In this document: piece after piece, positions 28,526 to 36,941 of the stretch
How positions within the stretch are numbered: the stretch's first letter is position 1
Layout: every line of letters starts with the position of its first letter
DNA from: Candidatus Abyssobacteria bacterium SURF_5
GTDB taxonomy: Bacteria; Abyssobacteria; SURF-5
Length of the DNA stretch: 64,000 bases
Assembly: GCA_003598085.1 (NCBI GenBank)
Contig: QZKU01000004.1
Location: forward strand, 4,211 to 68,210
Reading direction: 5' to 3'
Made by a program: the position numbers and the translations under genes
Notes under the pieces: generated by a model
Seen by the model: the letters and a program-made list of their open reading frames with translations, nothing else
Told to the model about the DNA's origin: nothing
The model's database searches: none

Positions 28526-29293
28526 CTAGAGCGGGTGTGAAATCCCTCCGTCTTTCCTCACCCGCCAGAAGTGAACGAACATCAATACCACTGCCGCCAG
28601 CGGCAGCAGGATGCAATGCAGCACGTAGAACCGCAGAAGAGCGTTTTCTCCTACCATCGTGTCTCCGAGCAGCAAGTACTTCACGTCGTTCTCGGGTCCG
28701 ATACCGAGCAATTGGTGGAAGGGTCCTTCGGAGCCCAGCAGAGGAGTAGCCCCGGCCATTCTCGTGCCGACGGTGATCGCCCAGAACGAGAGTTGGTCCC
28801 ACGGGAGGAGATAACCGGTAAAACTGAGCAGAAGCGTCAACACCAGGAGGAAAACGCCGACCACCCAGTTGAATTCCCGCGGCGGACGATACGAGCCGGT
28901 GAGGAAGACCCTCAGCATATGCATCATCACCAGGATGACCATGGCGTGGGCCGCCCACCGGTGCAGATTGCGCATGACGAGGCCGAACTTCACCACGTGT
29001 TCGAGCAAGCGCATGTCGAGATACGCATATTCGACCGTCGGGCGATAATAGAACATGAGAAGCACGCCGGTGATCGTCTCCACCAAAAACATGAAGAACG
29101 TCAGGCCCCCGAGGCAAAAGGTGTGCCTGATTTTCAGGCCTATCCTTCTCACTTTCGGCGGATGCACATGAAGGAAAAAGTTGGAGACGACCGTCAGCAC
29201 CCGGTTGCGGGGAGTATCAGAAAATCGGTGCCTGAAGACCGAGCGCCATATTTGGCTCTCGGTGATCTTTTTGGATATGCTTCCCATATGCAT
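28526..29293 (-). CDS. Cytochrome b N-terminal part (b6-type) of a bc complex
   Basis: 255 aa with four hydrophobic helices. Heme ligand pairs are His111/His125 (RNLHRWAAH...MMHMLRVF, 14 apart) and His226/His241 (YVLHCILL...FVHFWRV, 15 apart). The 15-residue spacing of the second pair is the b6f/Gram-positive pattern; bc1-type cytochrome b has 14. The [14 protein letters not shown] segment is typical of the family. The start is either ATG 29293 or ATG 29287; neither has a clear Shine-Dalgarno sequence because a 90-bp inverted-repeat element ends 4 bases upstream. Acts in the membrane, oxidising quinol and passing electrons to the Rieske protein and cytochrome c. Confidence 0.93.
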   Translation of the reverse strand: MHMGSISKKITESQIWRSVFRHRFSDTPRNRVLTVVSNFFLHVHPPKVRRIGLKIRHTFCLGGLTFFMFLVETITGVLLMFYYRPTVEYAYLDMRLLEHVVKFGLVMRNLHRWAAHAMVILVMMHMLRVFLTGSYRPPREFNWVVGVFLLVLTLLLSFTGYLLPWDQLSFWAITVGTRMAGATPLLGSEGPFHQLLGIGPENDVKYLLLGDTMVGENALLRFYVLHCILLPLAAVVLMFVHFWRVRKDGGISHPL

Positions 29294-29296
29294 TAC

Positions 29297-29386
29297 GGGG
29301 CCAGACCTTGACGCATGACATAAGCGGATTCGCCGAGAAAATTCAGTCTAAAGGAAGGCTTATGTCATCTGCCAAAGCCTGACCCC
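29297..29386. mobile_element. MITE-like 90-bp inverted-repeat element
   Basis: Two 29-bp arms (29297-29325 and 29358-29386) are inverted repeats with 23 of 29 matching positions. The outer end is GGGGYCAG and the inner end ATGACATAAGC. There is no gene inside the 32-base centre. It sits between the TorD gene and the cytochrome b gene, directly before the latter's start codon. Its size, arms and lack of coding fit a miniature transposable element; no transposase gene is in the window. Confidence 0.65.
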
Positions 29387-29392
29387 CTCACT

Positions 29393-30106
29393 TCAATTCC
29401 GGTCTGGATGCAACCGCTGGAGATGCTGCAAATCTCCGGCGCATACGTTAGCGGCCAAGCCGATAACGCCGCAATAAAAGGAGACCGCCGCCTCGCACAG
29501 GTTCGGCACCTTGCGCGACGCCAAAACCTTCTCGGCTTTCCGATGAAGCTCCGGCAACCATCTGGCCGGGTGGCGCTTGAGGAAATCGATTTCGGCGAAC
29601 ACGTAAGGCGTGATGTCCTCGTTTCTCTGCAACGCTATGACTTCTTTAAATGTCAGGTAATGCATGAACTCGAGTTGGGTTGTCACATGGTCCGGGAGTT
29701 CGCGTTCCGGCGCTTCAGCGACGCTGAGACCGAAGTTGTTGTAGAAGCGTACCAGTTCCTCCATATTGCCCATTCTGTTGCCGGCATATTTCCCTTCATA
29801 GAGAGGGCAGGGAGGTCCTCCCGGGCCTGCGTCAAAAACGCGAACGAATTCGGCTTCGAAATCCTCCTGTGACACGTTTTTCAGCAGTTGGCCGGAAAGC
29901 GCCCCTTCCTCCACAGCCACTTCGTACGGGAGATCATGCAGAAGCGCAAGTACATACTTCAGATACTCGCCGTCCTTCACCATCTTCAGAAATTCCGTTT
30001 CGGGGTACCGAAACGATTCGGCGAGGAATCGGTACATCTGGCTTCTGCGCGCGCGTTCCGTCTGCTCGACGCCCTTGATGTTATCGAGTTCGACGATAGG
30101 CTTCAT
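29393..30106 (-). CDS. TorD/NarJ-family molybdoenzyme assembly chaperone
   Basis: 237-aa all-helical protein with no signal peptide. The middle carries the family hallmark: EFVRVFDAGPGGPPCPLYEGKY, split here as EFVRVFDAGP and CPLYEGKY. TorD-like proteins bind the twin-arginine leader and apo form of a molybdoenzyme until cofactor insertion is complete. It follows the beta subunit gene by 22 bases and is surely dedicated to the alpha subunit at 32-35 kb, which has a Tat leader. Ribosome-binding site AAAGGG. Confidence 0.9.
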   Translation of the reverse strand: MKPIVELDNIKGVEQTERARRSQMYRFLAESFRYPETEFLKMVKDGEYLKYVLALLHDLPYEVAVEEGALSGQLLKNVSQEDFEAEFVRVFDAGPGGPPCPLYEGKYAGNRMGNMEELVRFYNNFGLSVAEAPERELPDHVTTQLEFMHYLTFKEVIALQRNEDITPYVFAEIDFLKRHPARWLPELHRKAEKVLASRKVPNLCEAAVSFYCGVIGLAANVCAGDLQHLQRLHPDRN

Positions 30107-30128
30107 GCTACCCTTTCAGCAAAAATGC

Positions 30129-31262
30129 TTATGTGTACATCGAATTCATCGGGTCCTTGTTGAACGGCCCGAACATCTTTTCCCACCGCTTCGCGATCAG
30201 GATTTCCATCAGTTCCGATTTCTCTCCATCCCGCGTTCTCTGCATTTCCTGCTGAAGCAGCTTCAGCGACTGCTCGACTTCCGGGCCGAACAGGTCCACC
30301 AGATATCGCAGCGGGATGCGCGGCTTTGAGGTATCGATTTTGCCCGTATCGTCGAGCCGGGGCGGAGCAAGCGGCGGCACATAATACACGTTCGGTTCGG
30401 TCCCGAACTTCGGGAACAGCGGCAGGGCCACTTTCCACTTCTTCACGAGCTGGTATATCGGTCCCTGTTCATTATCGAGATAATCGACAAAACGAACGCG
30501 TCCGGTGCATTGGCGCACGCACGCATTGGCCACGCCCTTCTCGATGCGCGGGTAGCAGAAGATGCATTTTTGACTGGTCAACTTCTCAAAGTTGAAGTAA
30601 ATCTTCTTATACGGGCACGCCTCCAGGCAGAAGCGGTATCCCTTGCAGCGATCCTGGTCGATAAGCACGATCCCGTCCTCTTCGCGCTTATAAATTGCGT
30701 GGCGGGGGCAGGCGTCGATGCACGGCGGATATGTGCAGTGGTTGCAGATTCTGGGAAGATAGAAGAAGAAGCTGTTGGGATAGTTGATGCCGACAGCGCC
30801 CTGATCTTCGTCCCAGTTCATTGACCATTCTGGAGTAGTGCCATCGCTGTTCTTGGCGGACAGCGTCACTTGCCCCCATTTGGTATTCAGGATCTCGTCG
30901 TGATTGAAGGTCCACAGGTCTCCGAATTCCTTTCGAGTAGGCAGTTTGCCGCGGATAGGCTCGCGCACGCGCCCCTCGAAAAGCACTTTGTAGCCGCCGC
31001 CGCTCTTCTCGAAATCCTTCGGTGTTCCTTTGCCGGGCATGGTATTGACGGTGTTCCACCACATGTACTCCCGGCCTTCTTTTTTCGTCCACGTGTTCTT
31101 GCACGCCATGCTGCAGAGCTGACAGCCGATGCACTTGTTGAGGTCCATCACCATGGCGAGCTGGCGCTTGGTGCGGCGCAATTCATCCTTGATCGCCAGA
31201 AATTCCTTCGAAAGTTCCTCTTGTCGCTGCTTATCTTCCTGTGTCGGTTCCAGTACTGCCAT
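30129..31262 (-). CDS. Iron-sulfur beta subunit of a type II DMSO reductase-family molybdoenzyme
   Basis: 377 aa, no signal peptide, so presumably exported by hitch-hiking on the alpha subunit. Four cluster motifs: C44-x2-C47-x2-C50-x3-C54; C173-x2-C176-x4-C181-x3-C185; C206-x5-C212-x3-C216, where the expected second cysteine is Tyr209, implying a [3Fe-4S] cluster as in NarH; and C233-x2-C236-x11-C248-x3-C252. So three [4Fe-4S] and one [3Fe-4S] cluster, the set known for EbdB, DdhB, SerB and ClrB. It relays electrons between the Mo centre and the heme b subunit. The start has GAGGAGA before the ATG. Confidence 0.93.
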   Translation of the reverse strand: MAVLEPTQEDKQRQEELSKEFLAIKDELRRTKRQLAMVMDLNKCIGCQLCSMACKNTWTKKEGREYMWWNTVNTMPGKGTPKDFEKSGGGYKVLFEGRVREPIRGKLPTRKEFGDLWTFNHDEILNTKWGQVTLSAKNSDGTTPEWSMNWDEDQGAVGINYPNSFFFYLPRICNHCTYPPCIDACPRHAIYKREEDGIVLIDQDRCKGYRFCLEACPYKKIYFNFEKLTSQKCIFCYPRIEKGVANACVRQCTGRVRFVDYLDNEQGPIYQLVKKWKVALPLFPKFGTEPNVYYVPPLAPPRLDDTGKIDTSKPRIPLRYLVDLFGPEVEQSLKLLQQEMQRTRDGEKSELMEILIAKRWEKMFGPFNKDPMNSMYT

Positions 31263-31304
31263 GTTTATTCTCCTCTATCTGAAGGATTGAAGCCAAATCA
31301 TCCA

Positions 31305-31985
31305 TTATGCAAGCTGAATATCCCGCCATTCCTTTGAGAAGGCTTTTACGCCGCCTCGCTCGCCGGCCGCTCCTTCCCAGGCGGCGACACCAATCTGTTT
31401 TTTCATTCCGGCGGCCAGTTTGATTGAGTCCTCGGGAACCGTGAAAGCACGGCTCATGACGACCGTCCATTCGCCGTTCTTCCAGCCGGAATTCGCCATA
31501 ATGGAACTTTTTTCGGTGTACAGACTGGTGGAAAGACCTTGAGCAATCTGATTCTTCGGCTTATTATCGAAGTCGGCGCGCCAGTACCAGGAATTGGTGG
31601 GAGCGTCTTTGGTTCCCATTTCTTTGATCGGCGTCTCAATGTCGTCGCGCATTGGGAAGAGGAGCGAAACTCCGTCGGGAAACGTATCCAGATCGCCGAT
31701 TTGGAGGTTCTGGTTTTCGCTTTTCCAGTTCAAACGGAAGAATATCTCTTTCCCGTTATGGAGGGTTTTAAGCCTTACTTGCGGTATTTTCCCGATGTCC
31801 TTTTCATCGCGCGTCGCCTTGATATAAGGAGACGGCTGGTTTGCGAGCGGAGTGGCCGCCGTTTCCAAAACATATTCGTTCGCGCTTTTCCATACAGGCG
31901 AATCCAGCTTGAGCAATTCATCTTTGGTGGCCGTCACCTTCGCCGCCACGATCTTATCAGCAGTTGTCGTCGCATTTTCAGCCAT
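31305..31985 (-). CDS. Heme b gamma subunit of a type II DMSO reductase-family molybdoenzyme
   Basis: 226-aa protein of the ethylbenzene dehydrogenase gamma / EB_dh heme-binding family. Met112 in SLLFPMRDD is the probable axial ligand matching the EbdC methionine; a lysine near the C-terminus (VKAFSKEWRD) may be the other. In EbdC and DdhC this subunit has a Sec signal peptide, but here the N-terminus (MAENATTTADK) is polar and the start is well supported by AAGGGGG upstream. It may therefore be exported with alpha-beta by the Tat system. It lies 31 bases after the alpha gene. It would carry electrons to or from a periplasmic cytochrome. Confidence 0.85.
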   Translation of the reverse strand: MAENATTTADKIVAAKVTATKDELLKLDSPVWKSANEYVLETAATPLANQPSPYIKATRDEKDIGKIPQVRLKTLHNGKEIFFRLNWKSENQNLQIGDLDTFPDGVSLLFPMRDDIETPIKEMGTKDAPTNSWYWRADFDNKPKNQIAQGLSTSLYTEKSSIMANSGWKNGEWTVVMSRAFTVPEDSIKLAAGMKKQIGVAAWEGAAGERGGVKAFSKEWRDIQLA

Positions 31986-32016
31986 AATGTGTGTCCCCCT
32001 TCGTTACATGCCGCTC

Positions 32017-34926
32017 CTATGCCTTTTGAACCTCAACCGTCACCGCCCGGTCAACAGGTTGAGTACACCAATTCCACCGGTAGTAGTTGAGGTGACCGTA
32101 TCCAGCCGCCAAGTCCAGCCATTTTATCATACCGGGTATGGCCGCGTCATAACTCTTCCACTTCTCGAACTGGTACGGCTCCCAGGCATGGTAAATGATC
32201 ACCTGCCCCGGCTGCAAATCGTTTTGCGAGCGAGCAGCCGAAGTGACCTTGACATGGACCTTGAAATCATCGAAATCATTGAAAACGCGAACCAGGTCGC
32301 CGTCCTCAATCCCCCGTTTTTTGGCGTCCTCGGTGTTCATGAACATGAATGGTCGCCCCTGATGGGTGCGAGCGAGCACATCGTCGGTAATCCAGATCGA
32401 GTGAACGCTCCACCGCTGGTGGCCGCTGGTCATGCGCAGCGGGTAGTTGCCGCCCATATTCGGGTTGTCCTTGTGGACCGGGAGCTGTTCTCCTGCCTCG
32501 ATGAACCAGTCGTGATCGATATAGAAGGTGATCCTCCGGTTGTAGGTCGGATACGGTATCTTTTTTGGCCCGGTATGATATGTAAGCGGCACGATCGGCT
32601 CGTCCGGCTTAATATCGGTCATGAGGTGCATCGCGATGACGTCGAGCTTCGAGACGCTCGTGAAGCGAACGATGCCGTCCTTGCGGAGGGACTGAAGGTT
32701 TGTGCCTTCGGGCAGAGTACCGAGCGTCGCGCTCAGTTGAAGCGCATCATCGAGCGTTTCGTCGGCGGAATTTCTCTGCAGCGTCTGCCGTTCCACAAGC
32801 TTTGTCATGTCGAGCGTGGTGCCGGTTCGGGTCTTAAACTCTTTGATTCCCCGTTTTCCACAGATTTCCTGCACCTTGACGGCCAGGAGGCGGCCGACCT
32901 CCCATTCCTCTTTCCCCTCGCCGAATGGTTTCACCGCCCGTTCCGTCAGCGTGAGCCAGGGGACGTGGGGGGTCGGGAATCGCGTGTCGGTTTTCTCATA
33001 GAATCCGGCGCCGGGCAAGATCATATCGCTCATGAGAGCGGTCGTGCTCCAGCGTGTCTCGACGGCAAATATAAACTTGTACTGTTTCCACAAACTTGGG
33101 TAGATATTGGTCAGCCAGCCGCGGTTTTTCCGCGCCGGGCTGGTCCCCTGATAGCAGTAAACAAGCGGTTTCTGATCTTTTGCCGGTCTGATTAACCCGT
33201 CCCACCAGCCTTTCGCGACCGCCTCGTTGAAGTACTCGGCGAAGCTGCGTTTCATCGTGGGGCAGTGCCAGTCCTTCCGGTCCCAAGTATCCTTATAGCC
33301 GGAATGGTAGTAGTAAAGGAAAACCGGCGGGACCATTCCGAGGCGCTCTCGGTCCGCCGTTCGCTCCATTTCGCGCTGGATCATCTCGTCAGTCAACGAC
33401 GGATCCTTCGCCTTCAGCATGAATTTATCCACCCGCGACTCGCCGAACTGCCACAGAGAACTAAGCCCTCTCCGTTCGCGGATCATGAGAGCGGTCGCGC
33501 CGTCAAAGAGCGATTCGCTCCAGCCGCGGATGCCGCTCCCCTTGTTGCCGATGCTGCCCGTCAGCGCCAGCAGCAGGCACATGGCGCGCTCCATCAGATC
33601 GCCATGATAATACTTGGAAGAATTCCAGCCCACCAGCACCTGCACGTGGCCGCGTGCTCTCCACGCTTTTTCCGCGAGGCCGCGGATGGTATCGGCATTG
33701 ACGCCGGTCATTTTCGAGACCTGCTCCGGCTTGTAATCTCTCTCCAATTCTTCTTTGAGGAGATCGAAGACCGGCCGCACTTCCACCTTCTGCCCGTTAT
33801 TGAGAGTGACGGTATACCGGCCTTCAAGAGCGGGATCGCATGGGAGCGCAAGCGTCTCGCGCGGCGCCTTCACCGGCGCATTCGTCTTGGTATCCCAGAA
33901 ATACATCTGGTCTTCCCAACCGCTGCCGGTCATGTCGGTTTCGCGGAGAAACTTTTTGGTGTCCGACCTGACAAGCATTCCGAGGTCCGTTTGCTCCTTG
34001 ATGAATGCCTTGTCGTATTTACCCTGAGAAATAAGCTGCTGCGCAAGAGCCAGTCCCAGAGCCGCATCGGCGCCAAACTCGATAGGAATCCATTCGTCGG
34101 CATGTACGGCCGATGGCGAATAGTCGGGAGCTATGGTGATCACTTCCGAGCCGTTGTAGCGGGCCTCGGAAATGAAGTGGTACGAGGGAATGCGCGTGTA
34201 CACCGGGTTCATATGCCAGATCAGCAGCAGTTTCCCGAAAAACCAGCCGTCAACAGAGTCGCAGAACTGGAATTTGCCGAACGTTTCGTACACGCCTTTA
34301 TTGAAGTCGCCGATAGTCGAGTTCAGGTCGAGTTCCGTTGCCCCGAGACCGCTGAAAAAGCGGAACATCGTGATCAGATGAATCCAGCCTCCGTTGCCAG
34401 GACCCGGCTCGTACACGATGGATTCGGTTCCATTGGCCTGAATGGCGTCAACCAACTGGGTGGCCACCTCGTTGATCGCCTCATCCCATGATATCCGCTT
34501 CCACTTTCCCTCGCCCCGTTCGCCAACTCGCTTCATGGGGTACTTGACGCGGTCGGGATTGTACATCATATTGCTGTAAGAACAGCCTTTCTGGCAGCCG
34601 CGCGGGTTCCAATCAGGACCGGTCGCATCAACAACGGGATATTTTCCCGCTTGTTCTTCGCGCCACACGATCCCGTCTTTGGTGTATACGCGCCACAGGC
34701 AATTGCCGGGATAACAATCCACCAGGTGTGTTCCGTAAGTCACCTTGTCCCATTTCCACTCATCACGATGCAGCTTTTCCCAGCCGCTGTACTTCCATTC
34801 TTGAAACACCTTCTCCGTCGCGTGCGCGGTTCCTCCCAGGAAGCCGAGTGAATCGAGCGAGAGCGCCAGCGCGGTCGTGCCGGTTATCTGCAGAAAACGG
34901 CGCCTCGTGAACCTGAAGTCCGACAT
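32017..34926 (-). CDS. Molybdopterin catalytic alpha subunit, type II DMSO reductase family
   Basis: 969 aa from ATG 34926, chosen because AAGGAGG lies 5 bases before it. Twin-arginine leader FTRRRFLQITGTTALALS, cleaved after about GGTAHA, so periplasmic. The first iron-sulfur motif is His67-x3-Cys71-x4-Cys76-x34-Cys111, with His as one ligand as in NarG and EbdA. Asp207 (STIGDFNKG) is the likely molybdenum ligand, a mark of type II enzymes. Known relatives hydroxylate hydrocarbons (ethylbenzene, p-cymene, steroid side chains), oxidise dimethyl sulfide, or reduce selenate, chlorate or nitrate. The substrate is not readable. The partner genes (beta, gamma, TorD) follow; a Zn-alcohol dehydrogenase precedes, which supports the hydroxylation model. 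Confidence 0.92.
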   Translation of the reverse strand: MSDFRFTRRRFLQITGTTALALSLDSLGFLGGTAHATEKVFQEWKYSGWEKLHRDEWKWDKVTYGTHLVDCYPGNCLWRVYTKDGIVWREEQAGKYPVVDATGPDWNPRGCQKGCSYSNMMYNPDRVKYPMKRVGERGEGKWKRISWDEAINEVATQLVDAIQANGTESIVYEPGPGNGGWIHLITMFRFFSGLGATELDLNSTIGDFNKGVYETFGKFQFCDSVDGWFFGKLLLIWHMNPVYTRIPSYHFISEARYNGSEVITIAPDYSPSAVHADEWIPIEFGADAALGLALAQQLISQGKYDKAFIKEQTDLGMLVRSDTKKFLRETDMTGSGWEDQMYFWDTKTNAPVKAPRETLALPCDPALEGRYTVTLNNGQKVEVRPVFDLLKEELERDYKPEQVSKMTGVNADTIRGLAEKAWRARGHVQVLVGWNSSKYYHGDLMERAMCLLLALTGSIGNKGSGIRGWSESLFDGATALMIRERRGLSSLWQFGESRVDKFMLKAKDPSLTDEMIQREMERTADRERLGMVPPVFLYYYHSGYKDTWDRKDWHCPTMKRSFAEYFNEAVAKGWWDGLIRPAKDQKPLVYCYQGTSPARKNRGWLTNIYPSLWKQYKFIFAVETRWSTTALMSDMILPGAGFYEKTDTRFPTPHVPWLTLTERAVKPFGEGKEEWEVGRLLAVKVQEICGKRGIKEFKTRTGTTLDMTKLVERQTLQRNSADETLDDALQLSATLGTLPEGTNLQSLRKDGIVRFTSVSKLDVIAMHLMTDIKPDEPIVPLTYHTGPKKIPYPTYNRRITFYIDHDWFIEAGEQLPVHKDNPNMGGNYPLRMTSGHQRWSVHSIWITDDVLARTHQGRPFMFMNTEDAKKRGIEDGDLVRVFNDFDDFKVHVKVTSAARSQNDLQPGQVIIYHAWEPYQFEKWKSYDAAIPGMIKWLDLAAGYGHLNYYRWNWCTQPVDRAVTVEVQKA

Positions 34927-34976
34927 AAGAACCTCCTTACCCAATGCTTCGGCCGCATCCCCGGGCGACCAACCGA

Positions 34977-36053
34977 TCAAGGCGTCAAGGCAATCTTGAT
35001 CACATCATCCGAACGTTTCTGGAACATCTCGTAACCCTTGACTCCCTCCTCCAATGACATCCTGTGTGTAATCAGGGGGGTCGCGTCCAGCAGGCCTGCT
35101 TCTATTAGCCTGAGGAGCCGGTCCATGTGAACCACATTGACAAGCCCCATGCTGACCCCGATGTTCTTGATCGAGAGCTGCGGCATCATGAGTTCCTGCG
35201 GATCCTCGAAAATGCCGATGATCGACACGTTGCCGCCGGGTCTGACAGCCTGGAAACAGGCGTCAAAGGTCGATTTTATCCCCACGGCTTCGATTACAAC
35301 ATCGGCGCCGCATCGGCTTTTCACCTGCTCCAGGATATCACGCGGGGCGCCTCCCGTTAGTTCCTGTATCTCATGAATAACATCCTTTTTGCCCGGGTCG
35401 ATTGTATGCGTGGCTCCAAGGGCTCTGGCCACTTTGAGACGGCCGGGAATGGGGTCGACCGCGATCAATTTTGCGGGGCTGAATAAAGTCGCGCATGCAA
35501 TCGCGCAGAGGCCTACCGGCCCGGCTCCGAAGACAACGACGCTGTCGCCCGGACAGATTTTCCCGTTAATGACGCCGAAATATCCGGTCGAAAGGATGTC
35601 TCCCACCAGCAACACTTGCTCGTCCGACAGCGAAGGTGGAATCTTGTGCATCCCAAGTTGGGCGTAAGGCACGCGAATATACTCGGCTTGCGCTCCGTCG
35701 AAGTTTCCAAGGAAAGGACCACAGCCAAAAACGCCTCCTTTTTTGCATTTGGCCGCCAGCCCTTTTTGGCACATCTCGCACTTGCCGCACTGCACTGTGC
35801 ACGCGACCGCCACGCGGTCACCGGGGGCAAATCCGTCAATGCCCTCGCCGCATTCTTCCACCACACCCACAAATTCGTGGCCGAGGATAGTGCCCGGCAT
35901 CATCGGAGCGGCGCCGTGAATCATGTGAATGTCGCTCCCGCATATGCTGGACAGAGTTACTTTTACAATGGCGTCATCGGGATGCTCGATTGAGGGTTTT
36001 TCGACATCTGCGACGGCGACTTGATTGATTTCTTCAAAGATGATCGCCTTCAT
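34977..36053 (-). CDS. Zinc-dependent medium-chain alcohol dehydrogenase
   Basis: 358-aa MDR enzyme. Catalytic zinc ligands Cys38 (SICGSDIH) and His59-Glu60 (LGHEFVG); structural zinc Cys89, 92, 95 and 103. Rossmann motif GAGPVGLCAIA near 175 with Asp in AVDPIP indicating NAD preference. It most resembles the threonine/secondary-alcohol dehydrogenase branch. A segment near 245 (GGAPRDILEQVKSRCGADV) is longer than in common members. Its start overlaps the ferredoxin stop by 4 bases (ATGA), so translation is coupled. Inside a molybdoenzyme operon it could oxidise the alcohol made by the molybdoenzyme to a ketone or aldehyde. Confidence 0.9.
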   Translation of the reverse strand: MKAIIFEEINQVAVADVEKPSIEHPDDAIVKVTLSSICGSDIHMIHGAAPMMPGTILGHEFVGVVEECGEGIDGFAPGDRVAVACTVQCGKCEMCQKGLAAKCKKGGVFGCGPFLGNFDGAQAEYIRVPYAQLGMHKIPPSLSDEQVLLVGDILSTGYFGVINGKICPGDSVVVFGAGPVGLCAIACATLFSPAKLIAVDPIPGRLKVARALGATHTIDPGKKDVIHEIQELTGGAPRDILEQVKSRCGADVVIEAVGIKSTFDACFQAVRPGGNVSIIGIFEDPQELMMPQLSIKNIGVSMGLVNVVHMDRLLRLIEAGLLDATPLITHRMSLEEGVKGYEMFQKRSDDVIKIALTP

Positions 36054-36343
36054 GGCTCTCCGTCACTCAAAGGAACCATAGTGATGGCATTCCATGGACA
36101 TCCTTCAATATAGGCGCCGAGAGGTCCGCGCGTGACACAGTTGCGGCATCCGATGCATTTTTCCGGGTTGACCCGCATCCTTTTGAAGAGGAAGCTGCTG
36201 TCATCATCCACAAGTTCGAGAGCTCCGTCGGTCGGACAGAACATGGCGCAAACGGGAGAGCCCGCACATCCCGTGCACAAATCACCGATACAAGCAACCT
36301 GACGTCTCCGCGCCACGACCGGTCGTCCTCCGGCAACAATCAT
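36050..36343 (-). CDS. Two-cluster ferredoxin-like protein
   Basis: 97-aa protein with two cysteine sets: C23-x2-C26-x5-C32-x3-C36-P and C63-x2-C66-x2-C69-x12-C82-P, which probably hold two [4Fe-4S] clusters. The spacing resembles the electron-transfer subunits found in bc-linked and molybdoenzyme operons. No signal peptide. Its start codon overlaps the stop of the Rieske gene (ATGA) and its stop overlaps the start of the alcohol dehydrogenase gene, so the three are translationally coupled. It may accept electrons from the alcohol dehydrogenase side or serve assembly; role unknown. Confidence 0.85.
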   Translation of the reverse strand: MIVAGGRPVVARRRQVACIGDLCTGCAGSPVCAMFCPTDGALELVDDDSSFLFKRMRVNPEKCIGCRNCVTRGPLGAYIEGCPWNAITMVPLSDGEP

Positions 36344-36906
36344 ACCTTAATGAATACTTCCTGCTTTTCAAATTCTTCAATTGTGAAAATCTGACTCGTG
36401 TCGACAACGAGATTGCCGCGGGTATTCTGAGAAATTTTCAGCCGGTCGAGCGGACGAGGAGCGGGTCCGGCGAAATTGACGCCGTTTGAATAAAACTGGC
36501 TTCCATGGCAGGGACATTTGTAGATGCCGAGACCGGGAAACCAGTTGACCGTACATCCCAGATGCGTGCAGCGCGCAAAGAGCGCATAGATGCGTGAGGC
36601 CTCGCGAATAACAAAAAACCGTTGCTCCGTCTTCCACCGCGGTTCCACGAAAACGACGCCGTACGCGTCGGGATCGGCGCCTGACGAAAAATTATCTATA
36701 GTGCCGATTTCAAATATGCTCGGGGGATGGAATACTACGGTGGGAGAAAAGAAACGAACGGTCTGGATGGCGCCCGCACCGGAAAGAGCAAAAAGCGAGC
36801 CCCAACCGATAACCGAAAGGCTCTTGTGCAAGAGTTCGCGCCTGCTGAGCCCTTCTGACATCGCTCTCACTTTATCACCAGCAGTTGAGCCGGCTTCCAT
36901 AACCAC
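36340..36906 (-). CDS. Rieske [2Fe-2S] protein of a bc complex
   Basis: 188 aa. Twin-arginine-like start SRRELLHKSLSVIGWGSLF followed by a membrane anchor; the Rieske fold is Tat-exported. Cluster motifs CTHLGC (Cys113, His115) and CPCHGS (Cys131, His134), with Cys118 and Cys133 for the disulfide typical of bc-type, high-potential Rieske proteins. The start is GTG 36906 or ATG 36900, both behind AAGGAG; a later ATG at 36861 is also possible. It transfers electrons from quinol at the Qo site to cytochrome c. It is unusual for the Rieske gene to be separated from cytochrome b by molybdoenzyme genes. Confidence 0.92.
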   Translation of the reverse strand: MVMEAGSTAGDKVRAMSEGLSRRELLHKSLSVIGWGSLFALSGAGAIQTVRFFSPTVVFHPPSIFEIGTIDNFSSGADPDAYGVVFVEPRWKTEQRFFVIREASRIYALFARCTHLGCTVNWFPGLGIYKCPCHGSQFYSNGVNFAGPAPRPLDRLKISQNTRGNLVVDTSQIFTIEEFEKQEVFIKV

Positions 36907-36941
36907 TCATCTCCTTGACGGCCAAAGCGCGAGTCTAAGCT

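Noticed and set aside
27792-29117. 441-codon frame starting at 29117 as the cytochrome b C-terminal gene
   Set aside because: Its first 200 codons lie out of frame inside the cytochrome b6-like gene and have no protein character; ATG 28514 with a ribosome-binding site is the real start.
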